This document shows, piece by piece, positions 1-8,477 of a stretch of 36,384 nt of DNA (positions are counted from its first letter, which is position 1; each line of letters opens with the position of its first letter). The notes under the pieces are model-generated. The model worked only from the letters and a program-made list of their open reading frames with translations. It did not search any database and was not told the DNA's origin. Source of the stretch: Candidatus Pacearchaeota archaeon. Its GTDB lineage: Archaea; Nanobdellota; Nanobdellia; Pacearchaeales; GW2011-AR1. The stretch spans positions 1 through 36,384 of the forward strand of contig JAGVXD010000021.1 of NCBI GenBank assembly GCA_018303945.1. Direction: 5' to 3'. A program made the translations under genes and the position numbers.

Positions 1-180
1 CATGTGCCTGCTCATATGTCTGCTGCAGAGCTTGAAAGAAGATTGAGACAGAGCGAATATAAGCTCCAGAATGCAGAAAAAGAAATCAATAAGCTAAAGA
101 ATGAAGAGAAAATTAATGAAATGGAAAAGAAGATATCTGAAGAGAAAAGACAGCTTGATAAAATGAGGCGGGGACTTTAA
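1..180 (+). CDS. Partial gene, C-terminal coiled-coil end of an unknown protein
   Basis: The frame is open from the first base of the window and stops at TAA 178-180, giving a 59-residue C-terminal fragment. It is almost entirely charged heptad-like sequence (AELERRLRQSEYKLQNAEKE, then further K/E/R-rich repeats), so it should form one long coiled-coil helix. No catalytic motif is visible and the family cannot be named from this tail. It is too short and truncated to be in the ORF track, but its composition (Glu/Lys/Arg rich, no internal stop) supports real coding. The stop codon is followed at once by a copy of a dispersed 30-bp repeat. Confidence 0.6.
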   Translation, partial: HVPAHMSAAELERRLRQSEYKLQNAEKEINKLKNEEKINEMEKKISEEKRQLDKMRRGL

Positions 181-209
181 TTGCTCCAAATGGGTCTTAT
201 ACCTCATAG
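180..209 (+). repeat. Dispersed 30-bp repeat, copy A
   Basis: ATTGCTCCAAATGGGTCTTA plus ten more bases match, at 26 of 30 positions, a block immediately after the cyclophilin stop codon (1354-1383). A shorter copy of the first ~20 bases lies in reverse orientation at 9244-9263. Both long copies start at or within three bases of a stop codon, suggesting a 3'-end element or a small mobile repeat. Confidence 0.5.
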
Positions 210-246
210 ATTTCTAATATTTTAGTCGTTTTCATTTGGAGGCTGA

Positions 247-298
247 GAAGATTGTTTGAACAATCTTCGAGGTGCTCAAGGATTCAAAAAAATCCTTG
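247..298. terminator. Two tandem hairpins between convergent genes
   Basis: GAAGATTGTT (247-256) and AACAATCTTC (259-268) form a 10-bp inverted repeat with a 2-nt centre. Just after it CAAGGATT (277-284) pairs with AATCCTTG (291-298) around a 6-nt loop. They lie between the plus-strand gene ending at 180 and the minus-strand gene ending at 343, so a two-sided terminator or 3'-end stabiliser is the simplest reading. This is inferred from position and structure only. Confidence 0.4.
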
Positions 299-342
299 AC
301 ACTTAAAAAATACTCTGCATTTTGTCACGATAGGATTTTTTA

Positions 343-687
343 TTATCTTTTATATCCTACAATAGTTCTTTTTACTCTGTTCATTGTGAGACCGAAACAC
401 TTTTCTGTTTGCTTCCACTCATCTCCTTCAACATGAAATATCTGAAATTTAATTCCCGGATTATTCCGCGTACCAATTATAGTCTCATCAATATCTGGGA
501 TTGCACGATTTACATATATTCCTTCTACTTTTGCATGGACTAAACTGCTTCCCGAACCAGCATTAGCAAATTGCAGTTCTATCATATCTCCAACTGCAAG
601 ATTTGGCTGGTTATCCCTAAGAATTATATCTTCTAGTTCAAACACCTTTAATATTTCTCTGTTCTTTCTTAATCTTTTAGAATACAT
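343..687 (-). CDS. Hypothetical protein, small beta-rich, 114 aa
   Basis: A 114-residue basic protein without signal peptide or membrane segment. A basic N-terminus (MYSKRLRKNREILKVFELED) leads into a beta-rich body with the stretch AVGDMIELQF and a basic end (NRVKRTIVGYKR). The order 'GD + beta strand, EGIY, Arg-rich strand' is loosely like an SH3-type barrel such as bacterial L19, but bL19 is not expected in archaea and the match is too weak to assign. The ATG at 687 is the first in frame; an AT-rich stretch sits at about -15 instead of the usual -26, so the start is less certain than elsewhere in this window. Single gene, convergent with the partial gene at the left edge. Confidence 0.55.
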   Translation of the reverse strand: MYSKRLRKNREILKVFELEDIILRDNQPNLAVGDMIELQFANAGSGSSLVHAKVEGIYVNRAIPDIDETIIGTRNNPGIKFQIFHVEGDEWKQTEKCFGLTMNRVKRTIVGYKR

Positions 688-763
688 ATAAACTTTATAT
701 TTAGATTAAGGTGACATTTTTTATAAGCTTTCTCTTGGACGATTTTTAACAATAGAAAGAATA

Positions 764-769
764 TTTAAA
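764..769 (+). promoter_or_regulatory. TATA box of the cyclophilin gene
   Basis: TTTAAA is centred about 25 bp upstream of the ATG at 791, so transcription should begin at or next to the start codon. This leaderless arrangement recurs through the window and supports ATG 791 over the second ATG at 797. Confidence 0.55.
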
Positions 770-790
770 CCATAAAATAGAAGTTTATAT

Positions 791-1351
791 ATGGAGATGC
801 TTAAAATCAAAAATAGGCACATCACAATATTTATAATATTGATTGTTTTAATAACTGCAGGTTACATCATGATAAACAAAAACACCGAAGATTCTCAAGA
901 CAGAAAAATATTGCTTAAAACAACGGAGGGAGAAATTACGATTGAGCTTGACAGAAACATGCCAATTACTGCGGGAAACTTCGAAAAACTTGTTGAAAAA
1001 GGATTTTATGATGGAGTTATATTTCACAGAGTGATAGATGGATTTATGATACAGGGAGGAGACCCAACTGGCACTGGAAGAGGCGGTCCAGGGTATATGA
1101 TACAAGATGAGTTTGGTGAAAATAATAGAAATAACCGTAGCACAATATCAATGGCAAATGCCGGACCAAATACTGGAGGCAGCCAGTTTTTCATAAATCT
1201 TGTTGACAATAATTTTCTTGATGGCAAACACCCTGTTTTCGGGAGAGTTGTACAGGGAATGGATATTGTAGATAAAATAGGCAAAGCGCCTACTGATGCG
1301 AATGACCGCCCAATAAAAGAAGTAAAGATAATTGAGGCAAAGAGATTATAG
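791..1351 (+). CDS. Membrane-anchored cyclophilin-type peptidyl-prolyl cis-trans isomerase
   Basis: Catalyses cis-trans isomerisation of Xaa-Pro bonds. Residues 10-28 ([18 protein letters not shown]) form one uncleaved signal-anchor helix, so the catalytic domain should lie outside the membrane. The cyclophilin core starts near residue 40: [13 protein letters not shown] holds the catalytic Arg80, Phe85 and Gln88, GSQFFI (130-135) forms the substrate pocket, and LDGKHPVFG (143-151) carries His147. The Trp that binds cyclosporin in human CypA is Leu143 here, as in many prokaryotic cyclophilins. At 186 aa the protein is a normal single-domain enzyme plus anchor. Monocistronic, with its own TATA box at -25. 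A role in folding envelope proteins is inferred from topology. Confidence 0.93.
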   Translation: MEMLKIKNRHITIFIILIVLITAGYIMINKNTEDSQDRKILLKTTEGEITIELDRNMPITAGNFEKLVEKGFYDGVIFHRVIDGFMIQGGDPTGTGRGGPGYMIQDEFGENNRNNRSTISMANAGPNTGGSQFFINLVDNNFLDGKHPVFGRVVQGMDIVDKIGKAPTDANDRPIKEVKIIEAKRL

Positions 1352-1353
1352 TC

Positions 1354-1383
1354 ATTGCTAAAAATAGGTCTTATACATCATAG
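1354..1383 (+). repeat. Dispersed 30-bp repeat, copy B
   Basis: ATTGCTAAAAATAGGTCTTA plus ten bases, 26/30 identical to copy A at 180-209. It is followed by TGGGATTTTTATT, which recurs in reverse orientation in the repeat cluster after cysS (about 4830-4845). The 1352-1650 interval otherwise shows no gene. It has an extra TATA-like TTTAAATA at 1542-1549 with no ORF of useful length behind it. Confidence 0.5.
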
Positions 1384-1619
1384 CTTGCTGTGATTGGGAT
1401 TTTTATTATTGAATACAGAGAACTGCCCTTCTGAGGGATATAAGAAATGAAGTTATCCATATTTTCTAAATTGCATATGTTTATGAAATATATAACAGAT
1501 TATTTTTTCTACACATGGCTTTTTAAACATTTAAAAAGAAGTTTAAATACTCCTTAAAAACCCGGGTGTTTGCGTCGCCATCTGAAAATGGTGTATGAAA
1601 AAAGACAACTTTCATAAGG

Positions 1620-1627
1620 TTTAAATA
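1620..1627 (+). promoter_or_regulatory. TATA box of the LamG-like gene
   Basis: TTTAAATA is centred 27 bp upstream of ATG 1651 and fixes that ATG as a leaderless start. Confidence 0.55.
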
Positions 1628-1650
1628 TCGTTCATTTCCAGCACAAATAC

Positions 1651-3333
1651 ATGAAAAAAAGAATTTCGCTAACTATGATAACAGTTGCACTGGTTATGCT
1701 ACAAGGAATTGCCGGAGTGCTTGCATTGTCAGAGTATGAAGAAGTCCTGTATTATGATTTTAGCAAAATGCAGAACGCAAGCAAGAATATCATTGTTTCT
1801 GACTTGTCTGGAAATAATTTAAATGGAATAGTTTATGGGGCTAAATTGAATAGTTCTGGAGGTCCTAAAAACGATGGAGCTATTGAATTTGACGGAATAA
1901 ATGACAGGATAAGAATAAAAGACAGCAATTATCTAAGTCCAAGTAATAAAAACTCTTTTTCTATAGCATTTTGGATAAGATTTGACAAGACTAACTTTGT
2001 AGGTGAAGGAAGTCAAAGAGACTATATTAACTTTCTAGGCAAGGGCATACCAAAAAACCATGAATATGTATTTAGACAATTTAATGGCTCTAGCAAGAGC
2101 GGCAATGATAGAGTTAGTTTCTCTATGTACAATTCAAATGGGGGAGCAGGAGCTAGCGTGTATGTTCAAGATCCAATAAACAAGACAGAATGGATGCATC
2201 TTGTTGCAGTCTATAATGGGACGCATATTCAACTTTGGAAAAATGGTGTTTTGAAAGACAGCACATCTCTCAAAGAAGAAGGGATAATTCCCAGGAACGG
2301 TAAAGCCCCACTCCAAGTAGGCACCAGGGATGGAAAAAGCTATCTCGATGGTTCAATAGACGATTTACGCATATTTAATAGAGCATTGAAAGAATCCGAG
2401 ATAAATTCTATTTACGACTCTGCCTCGCTTTTGGACAATTCCCCTATAGAATCAGTAATTAATATCTCTCTAAATTCAACAAACAATACTTTACCATCTG
2501 TATCTCTAGATGACACAAAAAACTCTTCATTAATCAAATTAGATAAATTCGGAATAAAGGAAGTCTATTCTACTTCTGGCAAGGAATGGTTCTCAAAATG
2601 GGATAACGGAGTAGAAAGAGAATTTTCAGGTGAAGACCCGCAAGACTCTTGGTTTGATGCAGACCACGGAAGCGCTAATTACAAGGTTGACGGAGATGGA
2701 TTATTCAAGATTACTGGATCAGTCCCTAGAATGTATATTCATGATCCTGAAATGAAAGAAAGCTGGGAAAATGTAGAAATGACTGTGTATGCTATGAGAG
2801 TTTCAGACAGCAATATCAACTGGGGTGGAATCGTAGGAGTAGCAAGAACAAATCATGGAACAACTGCTCAAGAGACAAAGAATCTCTGCGACACAAGAGG
2901 CATAGCGGCAAGAATGCGCCATGATGGAAAGATAGACTTTGAAAAAGAAACAAGACATCCTTCTTCAAAAGTAGTTTCAAGCAAGCCAAAATGGTCAGGT
3001 GGCCTTCCAAAGAATGTATGGATTGGATATAAGTATGTTGTTTATGATTTACCAAATGGGAATGTTAAGCTAGAGCTTTACTTAGATGAAACAGATGGTC
3101 TGAATGGGGGGACATGGGTAAAAGTCAATGAATTTGAAGATAATGGCAATAACTTTGGAGTTGGAGGCTCGGCTTGTGCTACTGGTATAAATCCAGCCTT
3201 AAAGCTTGCAAATGGTCAGCGCGATGGCTCTGAATCAGGAAAGCCTAACATCGCAGTATATTGGAGAAGCGATGGAGTTGGGAGTGATGGCTTAGTATAT
3301 AAGAAAATGAGCGTCAGAGAAATTCAAGCGTAA
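1651..3333 (+). CDS. Secreted protein with LamG-like jelly-roll domain and a second lectin-like domain
   Basis: A Sec-type signal peptide ([25 protein letters not shown]) leads to an extracellular protein without a later membrane segment. Residues ~30-260 have the LamG_3/concanavalin-A-like pattern: [56 protein letters not shown] and [17 protein letters not shown]. This fold usually binds carbohydrate or protein ligands. After an Asn/Ser-rich linker (~265-310), residues ~315-560 form a second beta-rich domain with many Trp and Gly ([39 protein letters not shown]), resembling the jelly-roll of polysaccharide-active proteins; no catalytic residues could be assigned. There is no C-terminal anchor, so it is released or bound non-covalently. 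A surface-binding role is inferred. Confidence 0.8.
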   Translation: MKKRISLTMITVALVMLQGIAGVLALSEYEEVLYYDFSKMQNASKNIIVSDLSGNNLNGIVYGAKLNSSGGPKNDGAIEFDGINDRIRIKDSNYLSPSNKNSFSIAFWIRFDKTNFVGEGSQRDYINFLGKGIPKNHEYVFRQFNGSSKSGNDRVSFSMYNSNGGAGASVYVQDPINKTEWMHLVAVYNGTHIQLWKNGVLKDSTSLKEEGIIPRNGKAPLQVGTRDGKSYLDGSIDDLRIFNRALKESEINSIYDSASLLDNSPIESVINISLNSTNNTLPSVSLDDTKNSSLIKLDKFGIKEVYSTSGKEWFSKWDNGVEREFSGEDPQDSWFDADHGSANYKVDGDGLFKITGSVPRMYIHDPEMKESWENVEMTVYAMRVSDSNINWGGIVGVARTNHGTTAQETKNLCDTRGIAARMRHDGKIDFEKETRHPSSKVVSSKPKWSGGLPKNVWIGYKYVVYDLPNGNVKLELYLDETDGLNGGTWVKVNEFEDNGNNFGVGGSACATGINPALKLANGQRDGSESGKPNIAVYWRSDGVGSDGLVYKKMSVREIQA

Positions 3334-3374
3334 GAAACAGAAACCCTTAAAATCTCTTTTCTTCTATAAAAGTA

Positions 3375-4766
3375 ATGGAAAAAGTGTACTTTTACAACAC
3401 CCTCACGAGAAAAAAAGAAGAGTTTAAGTCAATTAAAAAAGGAGATGTAGGGATATATTCTTGCGGTCCAACAGTATATTGGTATCAGCATATCGGAAAT
3501 TTGAGGACTTATATATTCTCAGATGTCTTAAAAAGAATCTTAAATTACAATGGATATAAAGTTAAACATATTATCAATATAACTGATGTTGGACATTTAA
3601 CATCGGATGCGGACGAAGGAGAAGATAAAATGGAAAGGGCCGCAAAAAAAGAAGGCCGTTCTGCACATGAAATAGCCGAAGAATATTTTAGAGTCTTCAA
3701 TAAGGACTTGCAAAAAATAAACATTCTTCAGCCAAATCTCTGGGTCAAGGCGACAGATCATATTGATGAACAAATCAAGCTTATCAAGACTTTGGAAAAG
3801 AAAGGATATACTTATCGTACAGATGATGGAATTTATTTTGACAGCACAAAATTCAAGAGTTATGGAAAACTTGCAAATCTCAATATCTCCGGGCTTCAGC
3901 AAGGCAAGCGAGTCAATCACGGAAGCAAAAGGACAAAAACAGATTTTGCATTATGGAAATTTTCAGAGACTCCGGGAGTTAGACAGCAAGAGTGGAAATC
4001 TCCTTGGGGAGTTGGATTTCCAGGATGGCATATTGAATGCAGTGCCATGAGCATGAAATATTTAGGCAAGAAATTTGATATACATACTGGAGGACAGGAC
4101 CATATTCCCGTACATCATACTAATGAAATAGCCCAGAGCGAGGCGGTTACAGGAAAAAAGTTCGTAAACTACTGGATACATGGCGCATTCTTGCTATTTA
4201 AAGGAGAAAAAATGTCAAAATCGTCTGGAGGATTGTACACTCTTTCAGAGCTTGAAAATTTAGGATATAATCCTATGCATTTTCGTTATCTCTGCTTGCT
4301 TACGCATTATCATAAACCCCTTAATTTTTCCCTTGATAATCTTGATGCAGCAAAAAATGCATACGAGAGAATTAAAAGAAAGATAATATATTTAAAGGAA
4401 AAAAAGAGCAAGGGCGAAGACAAAACAGAAAAGTATCAGAAAGAATTTGTTATGGCGATTAATGATGATTTGAACATTCAGAAAGCCCTGCAAATATTCC
4501 AGAAATCACTGGATGACGAAGAATTTGATAGCTATGAGAAATTAAAGATGCTTGAGCATTTTGATAAGGTTTTAGGGCTGGGAGTGGCGGAAATGAAAGA
4601 GGAAAGAATTGCTATTCCCAGTGAAATTGTTAAATTGGTTAAGGAAAGAGAAGAAGCCCGTAAGAATAAGGACTGGAAAAAATCTGATTCTCTGCGTCAG
4701 AGGCTTAAAGACGAAGGCTATTCTATTTCGGATACTCCGGAAGGCCCAAAAATTGAGAGAAAATAA
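3375..4766 (+). CDS. cysS: Cysteinyl-tRNA synthetase
   Basis: Charges tRNA-Cys with cysteine in the cytoplasm. This is a class Ia synthetase of normal length (463 aa). The HIGH signature is HIGN (39-42) in GPTVYWYQHIGNLRT, and KMSKS is at 279-283. The catalytic zinc ligands of the family appear as Cys30 (YSCGPTVY), Cys222 (WHIECSAMSMK), His247 or His248 (IPVHHTNE) and Glu251. The C-terminal helical anticodon-binding part ends with a typical basic tail (RQRLKDEGYSISDTPEGPKI). The TTAAAATC element at about -25 gives a leaderless ATG at 3375. Single gene; the 41-bp gap from the LamG gene holds its own promoter. Confidence 0.97.
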   Translation: MEKVYFYNTLTRKKEEFKSIKKGDVGIYSCGPTVYWYQHIGNLRTYIFSDVLKRILNYNGYKVKHIINITDVGHLTSDADEGEDKMERAAKKEGRSAHEIAEEYFRVFNKDLQKINILQPNLWVKATDHIDEQIKLIKTLEKKGYTYRTDDGIYFDSTKFKSYGKLANLNISGLQQGKRVNHGSKRTKTDFALWKFSETPGVRQQEWKSPWGVGFPGWHIECSAMSMKYLGKKFDIHTGGQDHIPVHHTNEIAQSEAVTGKKFVNYWIHGAFLLFKGEKMSKSSGGLYTLSELENLGYNPMHFRYLCLLTHYHKPLNFSLDNLDAAKNAYERIKRKIIYLKEKKSKGEDKTEKYQKEFVMAINDDLNIQKALQIFQKSLDDEEFDSYEKLKMLEHFDKVLGLGVAEMKEERIAIPSEIVKLVKEREEARKNKDWKKSDSLRQRLKDEGYSISDTPEGPKIERK

Positions 4767-4796
4767 AGAGAATTTCTAAACCTTCGCTATCCCCAT

Positions 4797-4921
4797 AGCA
4801 AGCTGGAGAGTAGTGCATCCAGTTTGAGCAATAAAAATCCCATCAAGCTAAAGGGTATTTTTAAGCCTCAAACTGTAAATCGTAGCGAGCTAAATGGTAT
4901 TGCATCCAGTTTGAGCAATAA
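4797..4921 (+). repeat. Degenerate tandem repeat cluster after cysS
   Basis: A 21-base direct repeat beginning TGCATCCAGTTTGAGCAATA occurs at 4814-4834 and 4901-4921. The similarity extends upstream as AGC.AGCT....GGTA-like sequence. A third partial unit (AAGCTAAAGGGTATTTTTAA) lies between them. Read in reverse, the core (ATTGCTCAAACTGGATGC) resembles the dispersed repeat at 180 and 1354, so the two may belong to one repeat family. No ORF runs through the cluster. Confidence 0.6.
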
Positions 4922-4955
4922 GTAATTTTTAAAAACCATAAATCTTCATATTTAT

Positions 4956-5156
4956 ATGAATGAAGATGATATAAATATAAGAAAGGCCATTAAATTTGGA
5001 AGCGTCGGATTAGTAGGTTTAATGGCTCTCGGAATATACATTACAAATAGGTTTGGATGTAACTGTCAAGAAAATAGGGAATATATGGAAGAGGCGATAA
5101 AGGCAACTCAAAATTATAGTTTTGAAACAAATATCGAAATACGTAGCTTTAAATAG
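4956..5156 (+). CDS. Hypothetical small single-pass membrane protein, 66 aa
   Basis: A 66-residue ORF with a TATA-like TTTTTAAAAA about 26 bp upstream of its ATG, the same leaderless geometry as recognised genes here. After an acidic N-terminus (MNEDDINIRKAIKFG), residues ~15-32 form a hydrophobic helix (SVGLVGLMALGIYITN), followed by a short Cys-Asn-Cys motif and a polar tail. It resembles in layout the small membrane-anchored proteins at 12.8-13.6 kb (short N-terminus, one helix, small polar domain) but has no recognisable motif. Function unknown. Confidence 0.5.
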   Translation: MNEDDINIRKAIKFGSVGLVGLMALGIYITNRFGCNCQENREYMEEAIKATQNYSFETNIEIRSFK

Positions 5157-5227
5157 GCATTTTTCTTTGATTTATTATTATATGTGTCGAGAGATATCAG
5201 GAAACTGACTATTTCTCATCTATACTT

Positions 5228-6571
5228 ATGGAAAAGTTTAAAGCACTAGGATTGAGCGAGAACATGCTTAAAGCCCTTGAAGTATTGGGTTTTGAGGAAC
5301 CTACGGAAATACAACAGAAGGCAATTCCCTTAGCATTAGCTGGAAAAGATATTATTGGCGGTTCTGCTACCGGAAGCGGCAAAACTCTGGCATTTGGCAG
5401 CAGCATTATAGAAAAGATTATACGTGGTGCTGGTGTGCAGGCATTGATAATAACTCCCACGCGTGAACTCGCCGAGCAGATAGGCAAGGCAATTTATACT
5501 TTCTCACGCTTCAACAAATTAGGAATTGCCATGGTATATGGCGGAGTTGGATTAGGGCCGCAAGTTGAGCAAATTGCAAACGCAGAAGTTGTTGTTGGAA
5601 CTCCTGGGAGAATACTTGACCATCTTGAGCGCGGCACACTCCGTCTCTCAAAAGTAAAGACTCTTGTTCTGGATGAAGCAGATAGGATGCTTGACATGGG
5701 TTTTATAGAGGATGTTGAGAGAATAATTTCCCAATGCCCAAAAGAAAGACAAACTTTTCTATTTTCAGCCACAATAAGCCAAGATATATCACACATTGCA
5801 AAAAAATATATGCATAACCCAGTGGAAGTTTCTGTTGAGAGCTATGTTGACCCTTCAAAACTACAACAGGCATACTATGATGTTCCACAGCATCAGAAAT
5901 TTTCCTTACTTGCAAACTTGCTTCAGCATGAACATCCGGGACTGGTTATGGTATTTTGTAATACCCGCCGAAATACGGATTTTGTTGCACGCAATTTACA
6001 GCAAAACGGAGTTGATGCAATAGCAATTCACGGAGGATTAACACAAGCAAAACGCAACTCAATCATGGAACATTTTCATAAGGGAAAAGTATTTGTTTTG
6101 GTATGTACGGATGTTGCTGCTCGTGGGCTGGACATCAAAGGAGTATCTCATGTCTATAATTATGATATTCCTCCAAGCGCTAAAGAATATATTCACAGAA
6201 TTGGAAGGACGGCACGTGCAGGCAAGGAAGGAAAAGCAGTAAGCATCGTTTCTCCAAGAGATTATGATAACTTCAGAAATGTGCTCCGGGACTCATCTCT
6301 TCACATTACCCAAGAAAATCTTCCACAAATACAATCAGTGCAGGTCCGTCTATTTGAGCAGGGTGAACGCAGAGGAGGATTCCAGAGAAGAGGGTTTGGC
6401 GGAAGACAATACGGTGGCGGTGGTGGCGGATACAGAAGAGAAGGGCTTGGCGGCGGCAGAGGACACAGAGAAAGAGATTCTAGAGAGGGCAGAGGGTTTG
6501 GCGGAAGAAGAGATTCACGTCAAAGTTTCTCACGCGGACGTTCATATAGCTCGCGCGGAATGAGAAGATAA
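5228..6571 (+). CDS. DEAD-box ATP-dependent RNA helicase with RGG/GGG-rich tail
   Basis: Unwinds RNA duplexes, probably in ribosome or mRNA remodelling. All helicase motifs are present in order: Q motif (GFEEPTEIQ), Walker A ATGSGKT (47-53), PTRELA, GTPGR, DEAD (149-152), SAT (180-182), and motif VI HRIGRTARAG near residue 330. After the RecA2 domain, the last ~65 residues are a disordered Arg/Gly-rich tail (GGRQYGGGGGGYRREG, SRGRSYSSRGMRR), as in cold-shock and RNP-remodelling helicases such as DeaD/RhlE, where it binds RNA. No TATA is seen at -26; an AT-rich TTATTATTATATG at about -50 would give a short leader. Convergent with dus. Confidence 0.95.
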   Translation: MEKFKALGLSENMLKALEVLGFEEPTEIQQKAIPLALAGKDIIGGSATGSGKTLAFGSSIIEKIIRGAGVQALIITPTRELAEQIGKAIYTFSRFNKLGIAMVYGGVGLGPQVEQIANAEVVVGTPGRILDHLERGTLRLSKVKTLVLDEADRMLDMGFIEDVERIISQCPKERQTFLFSATISQDISHIAKKYMHNPVEVSVESYVDPSKLQQAYYDVPQHQKFSLLANLLQHEHPGLVMVFCNTRRNTDFVARNLQQNGVDAIAIHGGLTQAKRNSIMEHFHKGKVFVLVCTDVAARGLDIKGVSHVYNYDIPPSAKEYIHRIGRTARAGKEGKAVSIVSPRDYDNFRNVLRDSSLHITQENLPQIQSVQVRLFEQGERRGGFQRRGFGGRQYGGGGGGYRREGLGGGRGHRERDSREGRGFGGRRDSRQSFSRGRSYSSRGMRR

Positions 6572-6632
6572 CTTTGTTATGTAGATTTTTCTGATAAACC
6601 ACGCACTTCATATGCAACAGATAGGAACCAAC

Positions 6633-7574
6633 TTAGACTGAATTCAATATTGTTCCTGCAAATTCTTCCAATTCTTTTATATTCTTTTTCTGCATTAGAT
6701 TTTGTCTCCATGATGCGGCTCCAGGTATGCCTCTTATAAAATTACTTCCCAGATATTTTATTCTTGAAATATCTGCAATGCCATATTTTTTTGATAGCTC
6801 AAGATATTTAATGAAGAGATTTAGATTATCCTTAAAACTTTTCTCTCTCTCTTTTCCTTTATTCAGATAATACAAAATATCTCTGAATATAAGAGGATTG
6901 CCTATTGCGGCACGAGCAATCATCACTCCATCCGTAATTTCAAGCATCTCTTGAGCTTTTTTTCCTGAATTAATATCTCCATTTCCTATAACTGGTATTC
7001 CTATGTTATTCTTTACCTTGGCAATCCATTTCCATTCGGCAGGTACGTCATTACCATGATAAGCCATGCGCGCATGAATAGTCAATGCATCGGCTCCGGC
7101 TTTCTCCACATACTTGGCTACAGTCAAAACATTGTTTTTCTTGAAACCTAAGCGTATTTTTGCTGTAACAGTAAAACCCGCATCTTTCATGGTTCTAATC
7201 ATTCCTTTAATTTTTTGAGGATTTCTTAACAAGTAACTTCCGGATTGATTTCCTGTAATGCGAATTGAAGGACAGCCGCAATTAATGTCTATTAAATCAT
7301 ATTTGGAAAGATAAGGTGCAACTTTCTTAAATTCTGATATATTGTTGCCCGTAATTTGAATTGCCCCCGGCTTCTCTCCCGGATAAAGTTTCATAAGCTG
7401 CTCTGTTTTTTTATTCTTGTGCAATATTGCTCCAATATTTAACATTTCTATATACGCTAAACTTGCTCCGGCTTGCTTGCATATCTTTCTGTAAGCTGCA
7501 TCGGTTATATCTACCATAGGTGCAAGAACAACAGGATTATTCAGACAGATGCCGCCTATTTTTAATTTTTTCAT
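6633..7574 (-). CDS. tRNA-dihydrouridine synthase
   Basis: An FMN-dependent enzyme that reduces uridine to dihydrouridine in tRNA D-loops. The TIM-barrel family pattern is clear: N-terminal NPVVLAPMVDITDAAYR, catalytic NCGCP (INCGCPSIRIT), the substrate-contact segment KIRLGF, IHAR, and the FMN-phosphate loop IGNGDINS followed by GVMIARAAIGNP. The helical C-terminus completes a ~313-aa protein, usual for the family. The ORF track begins at a TTG (7583); the ATG three codons later (7574) is the more likely start. It lies 34 bp after the minus-strand gene at 7609-8061 with no TATA of its own evident, so the two are probably cotranscribed. Confidence 0.92.
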   Translation of the reverse strand: MKKLKIGGICLNNPVVLAPMVDITDAAYRKICKQAGASLAYIEMLNIGAILHKNKKTEQLMKLYPGEKPGAIQITGNNISEFKKVAPYLSKYDLIDINCGCPSIRITGNQSGSYLLRNPQKIKGMIRTMKDAGFTVTAKIRLGFKKNNVLTVAKYVEKAGADALTIHARMAYHGNDVPAEWKWIAKVKNNIGIPVIGNGDINSGKKAQEMLEITDGVMIARAAIGNPLIFRDILYYLNKGKEREKSFKDNLNLFIKYLELSKKYGIADISRIKYLGSNFIRGIPGAASWRQNLMQKKNIKELEEFAGTILNSV

Positions 7575-7608
7575 GAATATCAAAGAAACTCTTGATTTTT
7601 ATGTCTTT

Positions 7609-8061
7609 TCACTTACAAACCTGCATAAAATGCACCTGCAGGACTTTTGAATCTGGCGGGTTGAGATACGCAAATGAATTTGCCTGTTCTAGTTCATTAT
7701 AACCTAGCTTGATTGCCGCCCTATAAAGTCTGCTTACATTCAGATAATTTCTCGGCGCTTCTGTTTCAAGAGTTCCAAAAGAAATTGGTTCAATAATCCT
7801 TCTTCCTCTTATTGTTATGAGCCATTTTTCACATAATATCAGCTCTTCAAGAAGAGGTTTAAAGAAAATCCAGTTCTGTCTAGCACACGATTCTTTATTA
7901 GATGTTAATCCTTGAGAATCACTTAATTGCAATTTAGGATGCATGCAATTGTTATCTTTTCTTTGATTGAGTGTCTGACAATATATGCATCCGTCACACT
8001 GAATTACTGGAAATTCCTGGAATGTCTCTTCGGTGGATTTTATATTTCCTATTGCACCCAT
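7609..8061 (-). CDS. Hypothetical protein with N-terminal Cys-rich (probable metal-binding) segment
   Basis: A 150-aa protein. Residues ~22-60 contain five cysteines, beginning CDGCIYC and continuing with CMHP and SCARQ, a plausible zinc or Fe-S site. The rest is mixed alpha/beta with a basic middle (TIRGRRIIEP) and no known signature. A TATA box (TATATTTAAA on the minus strand, about 28 bp upstream) supports the ATG at 8061. It is the first gene of a likely two-gene unit with the dihydrouridine synthase, so an RNA-related role is possible but only from context. Confidence 0.65.
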   Translation of the reverse strand: MGAIGNIKSTEETFQEFPVIQCDGCIYCQTLNQRKDNNCMHPKLQLSDSQGLTSNKESCARQNWIFFKPLLEELILCEKWLITIRGRRIIEPISFGTLETEAPRNYLNVSRLYRAAIKLGYNELEQANSFAYLNPPDSKVLQVHFMQVCK

Positions 8062-8114
8062 AGTTATTTAAATTTAGACTGCTCTTTAAATATATTGCTA
8101 TAAGGTATGCGAAT

Positions 8115-8122
8115 GTTTAAAT
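8115..8122 (+). promoter_or_regulatory. TATA box of the PC4-like gene
   Basis: TTTAAATA is centred 26-27 bp before ATG 8145 (leaderless). The divergent gene at 8061 has its own TATA at about 8084-8094, so the two promoters are packed back to back. Confidence 0.55.
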
Positions 8123-8144
8123 AGAATAAAGTCGCTTAAATTAT

Positions 8145-8477
8145 ATGGAAAAAGATATAGATAGAATACCTAAAAATGGTGAGACTGATATAGTAATTAG
8201 AGTTGATGATTTTGGAGGAAGGCGGGGAGTTACAATAAGGGAATTTGTAAAGTCTGAAAGATATACAGGTTTTACTAAGGCGGGAACGCGCATACCGGCG
8301 GAGCATTTCGCCGTTTTTAAAAAAGCAATTAATTCAATTGATGAAAAAGAACTTCTTGAGGCGCCAATACAGCAGCAATCTCTTGGAAATAATGAAAGCA
8401 AGCCCGCGTCAAGCAAGAGCCAGCCAAAGAAACCTAAAGAAGACAAGATAGAGTCAATTGAAGAACAAGAATTCTAA
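8145..8477 (+). CDS. PC4-like (transcriptional coactivator p15) ssDNA-binding domain protein
   Basis: 110 aa. Residues ~14-65 (DIVIRVDDFGGRRGVTIREF, then a Gly/Thr/Arg loop and IPAEHFAVFKKAINSID) match the PC4/Sub1 layout: three or four beta strands carrying V-x-IREF followed by a C-terminal helix that dimerises. PC4 proteins bind single-stranded DNA and promoter bubbles. The rest (70-110) is a disordered Gln/Ser/Lys/Glu tail, like the flexible tail of eukaryotic PC4. The fold match is from pattern recognition, not a search. Its stop codon overlaps the stop codon of the convergent gene by two bases (CTAA). Confidence 0.7.
   Translation: MEKDIDRIPKNGETDIVIRVDDFGGRRGVTIREFVKSERYTGFTKAGTRIPAEHFAVFKKAINSIDEKELLEAPIQQQSLGNNESKPASSKSQPKKPKEDKIESIEEQEF

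Noticed and set aside
343-687. Assignment as ribosomal protein bL19
   Set aside because: Only a loose pattern of strands agrees, and bL19 is bacterial; left as hypothetical.
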